Of a DNA stretch of 64,000 nucleotides, positions 34,012-43,014 are shown piece by piece (the stretch's first letter is position 1; every line of letters begins with the position of its first letter). The translations under genes were made by a program, and so were the position numbers. The notes beneath the pieces were generated by a model. That model saw nothing but the letters and a program-made list of their open reading frames with translations, was not told the origin of the DNA and did no database searches. This DNA comes from JAHEDH01 sp963753285 (GTDB lineage: Bacteria > Actinomycetota > Acidimicrobiia > Spongiisociales > ZC4RG35), in contig CAVWBT010000008.1 of assembly GCA_963753285.1 (NCBI GenBank), positions 186,001-250,000 of the forward strand. The letters are read 5' to 3'.

Positions 34012-35112
34012 TCAGCGAGACAGCACGACGAGGTCGTCGCGATGAACGACCACGAGACCGGCATCTGGCCCATCTCCACCGATCGCGCGGGTCAGCTCGG
34101 CTGCAGCGAGCCGTGCGATGCCCTTCCCCACCAGTGACCCGTCCATTCCGTGGATCTCCACGGCTGAGCCGGCACCGAACTCGCCGTGAACCCGACGGAC
34201 GCCAACGGCCAGAAGCGATCGACCGTTGTCCAACAGTGCGACCCGAGCTCCGTCGTCGATCGAGAGCGTGCCTTCCGAAGGCTGTCCGAACGCGATCCAC
34301 AGCTTCCTGGCGGGAATCCGCTCCTCGCGAGGCTCCACCCAGGTTCCAACATCGTCCCCGGCAATCGCCCGACCGAGCGCGTCGGGCATACGCGAAGGGC
34401 CGATCACCGTGGGGACACCCGACCAGGCCGCCATCCGGGCGGCAGCGATCTTGGACCCGACCCCACCGGAGCCGAGCGGCCCCGAGCGCGCCCCGGCGAG
34501 CTCATCGAGCAGCCGGTCCTGGTGTGAGATCTCGCTGAGCAACGTCGCGTCGTCGGCGACGCGGGGATCTGCAGACAGGAGTCCAACGGTATCGGTGAGC
34601 AACACCAGCAGCTCGGCTCCGACGAGATGTGCGACCAGAGCGGCCATCCGGTCATTGTCACCCAGCCGGAGCTCCTCGACGGCGACCGTGTCGTTCTCGT
34701 TGACGATCGGCACCACGCCGAGCGCGAGCATCCTGTGAAGCGCCTGTCGGGCGTGGAGGTACTGCTCCCGGTCGGCCAACACCGACTTCGTCAGGAGGAT
34801 CTGACCGGCGACCATGCCCTCATCCGAGAACGCCTTGCTGTATCGCTCCATCAGGCGTCCCTGGCCCACAGCAGCCGCCACCTGCAGACTCGGGACATCG
34901 GTCGGTCTCGATTTCAGCCCGAGCTCTCCGAGCCCTGCCGCAACGGCCGCGGACGTCACGAGCACCGTCGGATGCCCGGCGCGCCAGCTGTCGGAGACCT
35001 GCGTGGCGATCCGTCCGATCGCCTCATCGTTGACTCGGAGCCCGTCGGTCGTGAGCGACGACGAGCCGATCTTGGCGACGACGACGCCGCCAGGAATCAC
35101 GGCGCGCCTCAT
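34012..35112 (-). CDS. proB: Glutamate 5-kinase
   Basis: 366 residues: amino-acid kinase domain (VVAKIGSSSLTTDGLRVND, TSAAVAAGLGELGL, PIVNENDTVAVEELRLGDND, GGVGSKIAAARMAAWSG) followed by a C-terminal PUA domain (LDNGRSLLAVGVRRVHGEF). It phosphorylates glutamate in the first step of proline synthesis. The start overlaps the obg stop by ATGA. proA does not follow in this window. Confidence 0.96.
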   Translation of the reverse strand: MRRAVIPGGVVVAKIGSSSLTTDGLRVNDEAIGRIATQVSDSWRAGHPTVLVTSAAVAAGLGELGLKSRPTDVPSLQVAAAVGQGRLMERYSKAFSDEGMVAGQILLTKSVLADREQYLHARQALHRMLALGVVPIVNENDTVAVEELRLGDNDRMAALVAHLVGAELLVLLTDTVGLLSADPRVADDATLLSEISHQDRLLDELAGARSGPLGSGGVGSKIAAARMAAWSGVPTVIGPSRMPDALGRAIAGDDVGTWVEPREERIPARKLWIAFGQPSEGTLSIDDGARVALLDNGRSLLAVGVRRVHGEFGAGSAVEIHGMDGSLVGKGIARLAAAELTRAIGGDGPDAGLVVVHRDDLVVLSR

Positions 35113-36371
35113 TGCTCACCCTCCTCGTCGTCGTCGAGCGTGAGGAATTCGAATTCGAGATCGCCGATTCGCACTGTGTCACCTTCCTCGGCGCCGGCCT
35201 CGAGCAAGGCGGCCTCGACCCCGATCCGCTCGAGCCGCTCGGCGGCCATGTCGGCGGCTTGAGGATTCGTGAGATCGGCGAAACGAACGGCTCGCTGCGC
35301 CCCGATTCCCTCCACCACCCAGACGTCTCCCGATCGCTCGACCGAGAACTGCGGCCGAACCGGGCGATGGAGCACATAGCCTTCCCGTTCGGGGCGTGCC
35401 CGCTCGGCCTGATCGACGAGCGCGCCGATCGCGTAGAGCAACTCCTTGACCCCGTCACCTGTCAGCGACGAGATCAGATGGGCCTCCGGGATCGCTTGCG
35501 CGGCAGTCTTCGCTTCCGGCAGATCCGCCTTCGTCACGGCGAACACACGTGGACGGTCGGCCAACTCGGGCGAGAACGCCCCCAGCTCCCCGAGCAGGAC
35601 GTCGCGCTGGACGTCGACCGGATCGGTTGCGGTGATCGCTGGATCCAGCAGGATCACGAGGACCTGAGCCCGTTCGGTGTGTCTGAGGAACTCGTGACCG
35701 AGTCCCTTGCCCTCGGCGGCGCCTTCGATGAGGCCCGGGATGTCGGCCAGCACGAACTCCTGGTCGTCGAACGCGACCACGCCGAGGTTCGGCTCGAGCG
35801 TCGTGAACGGATAGTCGGCGATCTTCGGGCGAGCAGCCGACACGCTTGCGATGAACGTCGACTTGCCCGCATTGGGGAACCCGACGAGGGCGGCATCCGC
35901 CATCAGCTTCAATTCGAGCGTGAAGGTCTCCTCGGCGCCGTACTCGCCTTGCTCGCAGATGGACGGCGCCCGCCGTTTGGGTGATACGAAGGCGGCGTTC
36001 CCGCGTCCTCCCCGCCCGCCTTTCAACACCACGACCTGCTGACCCGGTTCGACCAGATCGGCGATCATCCTGCCCGATTCGTCGTAGACGGTGGTGCCTG
36101 GCGGCACGGGCAGCACGAGGTCTTCGCCGGAGCGCCCGTGCTGATAGTCCCCGGTCCCGTGGCTCCCGGATCCGGCCTTGTGATGCGGATGGCGCCGGTA
36201 GGTGAGAAGCGTCGAGACGCCCTCATCGGCGCGGATGATCACGTCCCCGCCGTTGCCGCCATTCCCGCCTGTCGGCTTTCCCTGCGGCTTCCCTTTTGCG
36301 CGGACAAACGCGGCAACGCCCGCGCCTCCGTTCCCGGCGCGGGCGTGTACCTGTGTCCGGTCGACGAACAT
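35109..36371 (-). CDS. obg: GTPase Obg (CgtA)
   Basis: 420 residues in three domains. The glycine-rich Obg fold is at the N-terminus (FVDRTQVHARAGNGGAGVAA). The G domain carries VGFPNAGKSTF (G1), FTTLEPNLG (G2), DIPGLIEGA (G3) and TKAD (G4). A C-terminal OCT domain follows (VERSGDVWVVEGIGAQRAVR). It is a ribosome-assembly and stress GTPase. It sits in the conserved rplU-rpmA-obg order. Confidence 0.97.
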   Translation of the reverse strand: MFVDRTQVHARAGNGGAGVAAFVRAKGKPQGKPTGGNGGNGGDVIIRADEGVSTLLTYRRHPHHKAGSGSHGTGDYQHGRSGEDLVLPVPPGTTVYDESGRMIADLVEPGQQVVVLKGGRGGRGNAAFVSPKRRAPSICEQGEYGAEETFTLELKLMADAALVGFPNAGKSTFIASVSAARPKIADYPFTTLEPNLGVVAFDDQEFVLADIPGLIEGAAEGKGLGHEFLRHTERAQVLVILLDPAITATDPVDVQRDVLLGELGAFSPELADRPRVFAVTKADLPEAKTAAQAIPEAHLISSLTGDGVKELLYAIGALVDQAERARPEREGYVLHRPVRPQFSVERSGDVWVVEGIGAQRAVRFADLTNPQAADMAAERLERIGVEAALLEAGAEEGDTVRIGDLEFEFLTLDDDEEGEQ

Positions 36372-36386
36372 GCGACCGGAACTCGA

Positions 36387-36638
36387 TCAGTCTGCGAGGA
36401 CGTCGACCAGACGACGGTTGTTCCGTGTCGTGTACTTGACGGTCCCCTCGGCCATTGCGAACAGCGTGTCGTCGTTCCCTCGACCGACGTTCACGCCAGG
36501 GTGGATGCGAGTTCCTCGCTGGCGAACGATCACCGCGCCGGCGTTGACGGCCTGGCCGTCGAATACCTTCGGCCCGAGACGCTGGGCGCGAGAGTCACGC
36601 CCGTTCTTGCTGGAACCGCCTGCTTTGGTCTTCGACAT
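36387..36638 (-). CDS. rpmA: 50S ribosomal protein L27
   Basis: 83 residues: MSKTKAGGSSKNGRDSRAQR, LGPKVFDGQAVNAGAVIVRQ and RGTRIHPGVNVGRGNDDTLF, the bL27 consensus, with no cleavable N-terminal extension. It lies 3 bp after rplU and 15 bp before obg. Confidence 0.98.
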   Translation of the reverse strand: MSKTKAGGSSKNGRDSRAQRLGPKVFDGQAVNAGAVIVRQRGTRIHPGVNVGRGNDDTLFAMAEGTVKYTTRNNRRLVDVLAD

Positions 36639-36641
36639 GGG

Positions 36642-37046
36642 TCATTCCTCCTCGGAGGCGGCCTCGACGGGCGCCTCTGTCGTATCGGCGGCAGGAGCCT
36701 TCGCCGGCTCCGACTTCTTCGACTTCTTCGCTCCACCGGGGAGGTCGATGCCGGTCACCTCGAGCGAGGTGTACTGCTGGCGATGGCCCATGCGGCGGCG
36801 ATAGCCGGTCTTGTTCTTGTACTTGAAGATGTCGATCTTCGGTCCCTTGACGTCACCCAGGACCTTGGCCGTGACCGAGGCCTTGGACAGGCTGTCTTTG
36901 TCCGAGATCGTCGATCCTTGATCGTCGACGATGAGGATCGGCGTGAGCGAGACGCTCTCGTCCTCGGTGTGGAGGAGCTCGACCTCGATGATGTCACCGG
37001 GACTCACCTTGGCCTGCTTCCCACCCGACTTGATGATGGCATACAT
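36642..37046 (-). CDS. rplU: 50S ribosomal protein L21
   Basis: 134 residues. YAIIKSGGKQAKVSPGDIIE and FKYKNKTGYRRRMGHRQQYT are the bL21 signatures. The core ends near residue 103. A Lys/Ala/Glu-rich tail (GGAKKSKKSEPAKAPAAD...) makes the protein about 30 residues longer than usual. First gene of the operon. Confidence 0.97.
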   Translation of the reverse strand: MYAIIKSGGKQAKVSPGDIIEVELLHTEDESVSLTPILIVDDQGSTISDKDSLSKASVTAKVLGDVKGPKIDIFKYKNKTGYRRRMGHRQQYTSLEVTGIDLPGGAKKSKKSEPAKAPAADTTEAPVEAASEEE

Positions 37047-37345
37047 GGAAAAACCTCTGAGAGGGGGATCAGCGCCAATGTACTACGGCGCGTGTCTCTC
37101 GGCAAAGCGGGTTTGCCGTGCGCCCGTCCACAGTGCTGTCGGCTTTCAGCCTTCGGCAGTCGGTTACCGACGGGTAGAACGTTGTGAGCGCGTGGCTTCC
37201 GCAGAATCGGACTCCACGATTCCAGCAATGCGCGCTCCGTGGAGCTGATGGCTGATAGCCGACTGCTGATGGCGGCGAGCCGCCAGGCGAGCCCAGAAGG
37301 TATCGTCCTGGCTCGAGTGCGAGAGGGAACGGTGGGATCACGGCC
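37047..37345. other. Divergent intergenic region with degenerate short repeats
   Basis: 299 bp between rplU and the PIG-L deacetylase gene. It must hold both promoters. It contains imperfect repeats of GCTGATGGC / GCTGATAGCC (37247-37276) and related words (37138-37160). No confident promoter or RNA element was identified. Confidence 0.4.
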
Positions 37346-38176
37346 ATGAGTGACACAATGCACGCATCTGGGAAGTGTCTCCTCGCCGTCATGGCTCATC
37401 CCGACGACGAGTCGTTCGGCCCCGGAGGCGCCCTCGCCGCGGCCGTGGCCGCCGGCGCGAGCGTCCATCTCGCCACGATGACCGACGGCGCCGCCGGGAC
37501 CACCGACGAGGACCTCACCCCCGACGCTCTCGCCGAGCGTCGCGCCGAGGAGCTACGCCGCGCCGCCGAGATCCTCGGGGTCACCCTGCACCACTTCCGC
37601 CACCGCGACTCCGGATTCCACGATCCCGTCACGGGCTCCCATCCTGAAGCGCTGGTCAACGTCCCCGAAGACCGGCTCGTCGAAGAGCTCCAGAACCTGA
37701 TCCAGGAGATCCGCCCAGACGTCGTCATGACCCACGACGAGACCGGCGGCTATGGCCATCCCGACCACATCCGATGTCACGAGATCACGGTGGCGGCGAT
37801 ACGCAACGCCGCTCCATGGAAGCCTGCCCGCCTCTACTGCGACGCGACCTCGGACCGCTGGGTGAGGATCGCCATCAAGGTGATGCGTCTTCTCAGGAAG
37901 GACCCGACCCGACTGGGGGCGAACAACGACGTCGACCTGACGAAGATCGGCGTGCCCGCCGCATCGATCACGACCCGCATCGACATCCGCGAGCACTGGG
38001 CGACCAAGAAGGCGGCGGGCGCGTGTCACCGCTCCCAACAAGGAGCCGGGCCGCCGCTCGTCAGGTACCTGCCGGTCTGGGCCCTGCGGCTCCTGTTGCC
38101 GGCGGAGACCTTCGTCCGGGTACTCCCGCCCGGCACCGAAGGCCTCCACGAGACGTCGTTCTTCGCGGGTCTCTGA
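37346..38176 (+). CDS. PIG-L/LmbE family N-acetyl-sugar deacetylase
   Basis: 276 residues. The zinc site MAHPDDESFGPGG, the catalytic region FRHRDSGFHDP and the second ligand block MTHDETGGYGHPDHIRCHEI are all present. Actinobacterial relatives include MshB and Mca of mycothiol metabolism and LmbE-like enzymes; the sequence does not decide which. The stop shares one base with the start of the GH3-type gene (TGATG), so the two are coupled and probably work on related substrates. Confidence 0.88.
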   Translation: MSDTMHASGKCLLAVMAHPDDESFGPGGALAAAVAAGASVHLATMTDGAAGTTDEDLTPDALAERRAEELRRAAEILGVTLHHFRHRDSGFHDPVTGSHPEALVNVPEDRLVEELQNLIQEIRPDVVMTHDETGGYGHPDHIRCHEITVAAIRNAAPWKPARLYCDATSDRWVRIAIKVMRLLRKDPTRLGANNDVDLTKIGVPAASITTRIDIREHWATKKAAGACHRSQQGAGPPLVRYLPVWALRLLLPAETFVRVLPPGTEGLHETSFFAGL

Positions 38177-39870
38177 TGGGTGCGCTGACATCGTCGACCT
38201 TCCGGACCTTGGGGTTCCTCGGCGGTCGCGTGATGCTCTCCCGCTTCGAACGCACAGCCCGACGTGGCGTCACCTCGAACCGCAAGACGCTCATGACGAT
38301 CCTCGAGGAGAACAAGGAAACCGAGTTCGGGCTCTCCCACCGATTCGGTGAGCTCGTCCGGGATCCGAGCGGACAGGCGTTCCGGCAGGCGGTTCCGTTG
38401 AGTCGCTACGAGGACTACATCGAGGCGATCGAACGAATGGAGCGGGGCGAGAGCGGGATCCTCGCCGCAGACGACCTGCTGTTCTTCGCAGTCTCGTCTG
38501 GGACGACCGGGAGACCGAAACTCGTCCCGACGACCAAACGACACCACGGGTTCACGTTCAAGTACATGGGCACCGTCGTGCAGGGTGTGATCAGCCGGCA
38601 CCTCCATACGTCCTCGTCGACGGATCGGGGCGTCGATCTGATGACCTTCAGCGGTGAACAGCGGTTCGCTTCCGGCGGAACGCCCATCGGCGGCGCAACG
38701 GCGGAGGCGGTGAGACGGATGGCGCGCATCGTCCCGCATCTGTGGAACTCCCCGATCGAGGTGTACACCCTCGACCACCAGCCGAGTGCCTGGTATCTCC
38801 ATGCCCTCTACGGACTTCACAATCCCAGGAACCAGTTCGTGGAGGCAGTGTTCGCACCTCACCTGCTCGAGTGGTTTCGGAGCGTCGAGGAGCGGTGGGA
38901 CGAGCTGTTGAGCGATGTTCACCACGGAACACTCACCGAGCACCTCGAGATCGACGACTTGCTACGCACCCGCGTGGTCACCGACAACCCCCCGAATCCG
39001 GCACGGGCCGAGCAGCTCCGTGCAGCGGCTCACGACGGCTTCGACGGATTCATCACCCGGATCTGGCCGCACATGACCCACGTCATGACGATCACCAGCG
39101 GCTCGTTCGCCACGTACCTGCCAGGGCTCCGGAAGTACGTCGGCGAGCTGCCGATCTACAGCCCGAGCTACGGAGCGACCGAGTCGTTCATCGGAGTCGG
39201 GCTCTGGCCGGATCGGCCTCACCAGTACGTGATGGCGACCGACCCGTCCTACTTCGAGTTCATTCCTGTCGAACTCGCCGGTGAGCACCAACCCTCCACC
39301 GTCGACATGGCAGGGGTCGAGATCGGCGGGCAATACGAACTGGTGATCACCAACCACGCCGGGCTGTATCGGTACCGACTGGGCGACATCGTCACGGTCG
39401 TCGATCGATTGGGTGAGACACCGGTGATCGAGTTCGTGCACCGCGTGGGCACCCAGTTCGACCTCGTAGGCGAGAAGACCTCCGAGGACCAACTCGCTGC
39501 CGCCATCGGCGAGCTGTCGAAGGCGATGGAGATCCACGACTACACGACGGCCGAGGACGTCGAAGCGTCACCGGCGAGATACGTGATCTATCTCGAGGCT
39601 GAGCCCCCACGTTCGATCGAAGAGATGGCGGACGCATTCGATGCAGAGATGCAGAAGGCCAACCCGGTCACGAGCGGCTTCCGAGCGAACGAGCTGCTGG
39701 GCCGGCCGAGGCTGGCCGTCGTCGCGCCCGGTACATTCACCCGACTCCGCCGCCTGATCGCCGAGTCGGATCTCCCACCCGCGACGAGTCAGCTCAAGAT
39801 CCCCCGCCGTCTCACCAACCCCGCACAGCAGGCCCTTCTCGAGGAATCGGTGATCGCTACCAGCTCGTAG
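38176..39870 (+). CDS. GH3 family acyl-acid amido synthetase-like protein
   Basis: 564 residues of the GH3 branch of the adenylate-forming superfamily. FFAVSSGTTGRPKLVPTT is the ATP-binding P-loop. SPSYGATESFIG corresponds to the YxASE-type motif, and HAGLYRYRLGDIVTVVDR with VGEKTSEDQL to the late GH3 motifs. Plant GH3 enzymes conjugate amino acids to acyl acids through an acyl-AMP. Bacterial members are mostly uncharacterised. It is coupled to the deacetylase, so a joint pathway that frees an amine and acylates it is plausible but unproven. Confidence 0.85.
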   Translation: MGALTSSTFRTLGFLGGRVMLSRFERTARRGVTSNRKTLMTILEENKETEFGLSHRFGELVRDPSGQAFRQAVPLSRYEDYIEAIERMERGESGILAADDLLFFAVSSGTTGRPKLVPTTKRHHGFTFKYMGTVVQGVISRHLHTSSSTDRGVDLMTFSGEQRFASGGTPIGGATAEAVRRMARIVPHLWNSPIEVYTLDHQPSAWYLHALYGLHNPRNQFVEAVFAPHLLEWFRSVEERWDELLSDVHHGTLTEHLEIDDLLRTRVVTDNPPNPARAEQLRAAAHDGFDGFITRIWPHMTHVMTITSGSFATYLPGLRKYVGELPIYSPSYGATESFIGVGLWPDRPHQYVMATDPSYFEFIPVELAGEHQPSTVDMAGVEIGGQYELVITNHAGLYRYRLGDIVTVVDRLGETPVIEFVHRVGTQFDLVGEKTSEDQLAAAIGELSKAMEIHDYTTAEDVEASPARYVIYLEAEPPRSIEEMADAFDAEMQKANPVTSGFRANELLGRPRLAVVAPGTFTRLRRLIAESDLPPATSQLKIPRRLTNPAQQALLEESVIATSS

Positions 39871-40026
39871 AGCCTGGGCGCTGCGATCGCGAATCGTTCG
39901 CAGTGATCCGTGCCGAGGTGCTGTCGGCCATCGGCCATCAGCTACGGAACATGAACAGCATGCGATGCGGGCGAGTCGACCTTCATGAAGCCGACAGCCG
40001 ATACAGCGAGGCCGCCAGGCCGACCT

Positions 40027-41601
40027 TCAGTCCACGTCTTCGGCGGTTCCGGAGATCGGAACGGCATGGGTTGCGGCTTCCTCGTGGAGGAGCACACCCC
40101 GACCCTCACAGTGTGGGCATTGCTCGGAGAAGGATTCCAGCAGTCCGGCCGAGACGTTCTTCCTGGTCATCTCGACGAGACCGAGATGAGAGACATCGAA
40201 CACCTGCGTCCGGGTCTTGTCGCGTGCCAGCGTCTCTCTCAGGCGTCGAAGCACCATCTGCTGGTTCTTCTCGACCTCCATGTCGATGAAGTCGATCACG
40301 ATGATCCCACCGATGTCCCGCAGCCGGAGTTGACGTCCGATCTCCTCTGCCGCCTCGAGATTGTTCTGCAACACGGTGTCTTCGAGATTCGAGGAGCCGA
40401 CGAACTTGCCGGTGTTGACGTCGATGACGGTCAGCGCCTCCGTGCGATCGATGACCAAGTGCCCACCGGACGGCAGGTACACGCGTCGGTCGAGCGCCTT
40501 TCGCAGTTGATCCTCGACGTGATACCGCTCGAACAACGGGAGCTCGTCGTCGTACTTGGTGATCTTGGAGACGAGATCCGGAGCGGTCCGGCCCAGATAG
40601 TCGGTCACCTGCTTGAGCGAGGTGTCGTCGTCGATCAACATCCGGCGGAAGTCGGCGGTGAAGTGCTCCCTGATCACCCGGATGAGCAGGTCAGGCTCTT
40701 CGTAGACCACCCTCGGCGCCCGACCATCGGCCTCGGCGTCCGTCGTGATCTGCTCCCAGTTCTTGAGCAATCGTGAGATGTCCGCGGCAATCTCCTCGTC
40801 CGAGGCGTGGAGCGCCGCCGTCCGCACGATGACGCCGAAGCCCTTCGGCTTGACCTTTGAGATGACTTCCCGCAGCCGGCTCCGCTCGTTCTCGGGAAGC
40901 CGGCGCGAAATCCCCTGGGCATCGGAGTCGGGAACCAACACGAGATAGCGTCCAGGCAAGGACGGCTGGCCGGTCAGTCGGGCACCCTTGGCTCCCATCG
41001 CGTCCTTGACCACCTGGACCAGGATCTGGTCACCGACCTTGAGAACCTCTTCGATGCGTGGGCGACGCTTCCCGAAGGTCTCGGGATCGACCCTCACGTC
41101 GGAGGCGTACACGACGCCGTTCTTGGCAGCCCCGAAGTCGACGAACGCCGCCTCCATCCCGGGGAGGACGTTGCGAACCTTGCCGAGGTAGATGTTGCCG
41201 ACGAGTGACGTCCGATCCGCGGACGTCACGTAGTGCTCGACGAGCACAGGACCTTCGAGGACGACGCACTGCGTCTGGTGAGGCGTGACACGAACGAGCA
41301 TCTGTTTGCGCGCGCTCTCGACCGGAATGATGATCTCTTCATCCCGACGCTGCCGCGTCCGTGACGAACCGCTCCGGTTGTTGCGACCGTTGCGGTTGTC
41401 CCTGTGCTTGTTGTCCGCACCGGGCTTCCGCTGCTTGGGTTGCTGCTTCGGCTTGGCTTCGGGCTCAGGCTTCGGGGCCTCTTTGACCCGCCTGACCTCC
41501 ACCTTCTGTCCTCCGAGTCGCACCGATTTGCGCTCCTCGACGACCTGACCGTCCGCACCTCTGCGGATCACCTCCGGTGTCCGCTTTCGGAAGAATGCCA
41601 T
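40027..41601 (-). CDS. rng: Ribonuclease E/G family endoribonuclease
   Basis: 524 residues. Residues 1 to about 95 are basic and low-complexity (Lys, Arg, Pro, Asn). An S1 domain follows (NIYLGKVRNVLPGMEAAFVD), then the RNase E/G catalytic core with TEALTVIDVNTGKFVG and GGIIVIDFIDME, which carry the metal-binding aspartates. The zinc-link CPHCEGRG is near the end. AGGAG lies 9 bases before ATG 41601. Larger than plain RNase G because of the extension, shorter than E. coli RNase E. Role: RNA processing and decay. Confidence 0.93.
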   Translation of the reverse strand: MAFFRKRTPEVIRRGADGQVVEERKSVRLGGQKVEVRRVKEAPKPEPEAKPKQQPKQRKPGADNKHRDNRNGRNNRSGSSRTRQRRDEEIIIPVESARKQMLVRVTPHQTQCVVLEGPVLVEHYVTSADRTSLVGNIYLGKVRNVLPGMEAAFVDFGAAKNGVVYASDVRVDPETFGKRRPRIEEVLKVGDQILVQVVKDAMGAKGARLTGQPSLPGRYLVLVPDSDAQGISRRLPENERSRLREVISKVKPKGFGVIVRTAALHASDEEIAADISRLLKNWEQITTDAEADGRAPRVVYEEPDLLIRVIREHFTADFRRMLIDDDTSLKQVTDYLGRTAPDLVSKITKYDDELPLFERYHVEDQLRKALDRRVYLPSGGHLVIDRTEALTVIDVNTGKFVGSSNLEDTVLQNNLEAAEEIGRQLRLRDIGGIIVIDFIDMEVEKNQQMVLRRLRETLARDKTRTQVFDVSHLGLVEMTRKNVSAGLLESFSEQCPHCEGRGVLLHEEAATHAVPISGTAEDVD

Positions 41602-41974
41602 TGATGATCACTCCTGAATCGCGCCGGACCCTGCGAGGGCAACGGCTGAGCTCGCCACTCGAGGTGGCGTGGGGATGAGCTCCGGGGATGCTCGAGGCAA
41701 CTGCCGAAGTCCCAGAATCAACCGCAGGCTTGCGATCGGGGACGTTGTGAATGCAGATGAACACGATGAGCGGCTCCGGGGCCGAAAATGTCGGAACGCC
41801 CATCCGGATACGGTCGGCATGAGCCTGGCACTGTGAGGGGCTGAAGCCGCTGCACCGAATCGGGGCGTCACGTCGCCAGTGGCGACGACTCCCAGGCTAG
41901 CAGTCCGCGGCCGCTGTCCCAGCCACTCACCGTGGCCTCGATCGATCCGGTGCCCCGTCGCTACGCTCGCCGGG
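41602..41974. other. Divergent intergenic region, rng/tdk
   Basis: 373 bp with no credible gene. Two small inverted repeats are visible: CGCCAC-TCGAG-GTGGCG near 41655 and GTCGCC-AGT-GGCGAC near 41874. It must contain the rng and tdk promoters, but I cannot place them. Confidence 0.4.
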
Positions 41975-42565
41975 ATGTACCGAAGACCACAATCGGGATG
42001 GATCGAGGTCATCTGTGGCCCGATGTTCTCGGGCAAGAGCGAAGAGCTGATCCGTCGCGTGACGAGATCTCGTATCGCGCGGATACCGGTCCAGACGTTC
42101 AAGCCTGCCATCGACGTTCGATACGCAGATCGGGAGGTCGTCTCTCACTCCAAGCTACGCGCCGATGCCGATCCGGTCGGCGACTCGGACAGCCTGTTGC
42201 GAGCCGTGGAGGACTCCACGGTCGTCGTCGGTATCGACGAAGCACAGTTCTTCGACGCGGGCCTGGTCGAAGTGTGCGAGCGACTTGCTGCAGCCGGCAA
42301 ACAGATCATCGTGGCAGGCCTCGATCTCGACTACCTGCGGAGACCGTTCGAGCCGATTCCGACTCTCGTGGGCCGGTCGGAGTACGTGTCGAAGATGCTG
42401 GCGGTGTGCCACCGTTGCGGAGGCCCGGCGCTGTTCACACAGCGGATCGCCCGCTCCGACGAGTTGGTCGTGCTCGGGGCGGAGGGCGCCTACGAAGCCC
42501 GGTGCCGCTTCTGCTACCACACCGAAGAGCCCGAACAACTCGCCCTGCAGTCGGATGACAGATGA
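41975..42565 (+). CDS. tdk: Thymidine kinase (type II)
   Basis: 196 residues from ATG 41975. P-loop ICGPMFSGKSEELIRR, Walker B VVGIDEAQFFD, the lasso region with zinc ligands in VCHRCGGPA and CRFCYH. It phosphorylates thymidine in salvage. The last codons (S-D-D-R-stop) are already part of the GATGACA heptanucleotide array, so the C-terminal three residues and the stop codon are repeat-derived. Confidence 0.95.
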   Translation: MYRRPQSGWIEVICGPMFSGKSEELIRRVTRSRIARIPVQTFKPAIDVRYADREVVSHSKLRADADPVGDSDSLLRAVEDSTVVVGIDEAQFFDAGLVEVCERLAAAGKQIIVAGLDLDYLRRPFEPIPTLVGRSEYVSKMLAVCHRCGGPALFTQRIARSDELVVLGAEGAYEARCRFCYHTEEPEQLALQSDDR

Positions 42566-42602
42566 CAGATGACAGATGACAGATGACAGATGACAGATGA
42601 CA
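42554..42602 (+). repeat. Heptanucleotide array (GATGACA)x7
   Basis: Seven perfect copies of GATGACA. The first two units include the end of tdk, whose TGA stop is in the array. The same heptamer recurs near ndk. Confidence 0.95.
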
Positions 42603-42626
42603 GATTGTGCCATCACCCAGAGGAAT

Positions 42627-43014
42627 CAGGGCGCAGGGGAATGCAACCCCGAGTGAGACGACGGCACGATCGAGCAACGCCGGGCGGTCTCGGGGGTGCG
42701 GGGGTCGTCCCCCGCAAAAGCATCAGGGCGCGGGGGGATGCAACCCCGAGTGAGACGACGGCACGATCGAGCAACGCCGGGCGGTCTCGGGGGTGCGGGG
42801 GTCGTCCCCCGCAAAAGCATCAGGGCGCGGGGGGATGCAACCCCGAGTGAGACGACGGCACGATCGAGCAACGCCGGGCGGTCTCGGGGGTGCGGGGGTC
42901 GTCCCCCGCAAAAGCATCAGGGCGCGGGGGGATGCAACCCCGAGTGAGACGACGGCACGATCGAGCAACGCCGGGCGGTCTCGGGGGTGCGGGGGTCGTC
43001 CCCCGCAGATGAGT
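42627..43014. repeat. Four 97-bp tandem repeats between convergent tdk and rodA
   Basis: Units start at 42627, 42724, 42821 and 42918 and end at 43014. Units 2-4 are virtually identical; unit 1 differs at its left end and unit 4 at its right end. Each unit contains TGCGGGGG-TCGT-CCCCCGCA, a perfect 8-bp stem with a 4-nt loop, and GGGG-ATGCAA-CCCC. The unit length is not a multiple of three and the open frames across it are artefacts. It may serve as a reiterated bidirectional terminator. Confidence 0.95.

Noticed and set aside
39871..40026. Possible terminator CTGCGA...TCGCAG between GH3 and rng
   Set aside because: Only a 6-bp stem with no T-tract; too weak to list as a feature.
41608..42111. 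167-codon minus-strand frame spanning the rng/tdk intergenic region
   Set aside because: It overlaps the conserved tdk N-terminus on the other strand and shows no domain or start signal.
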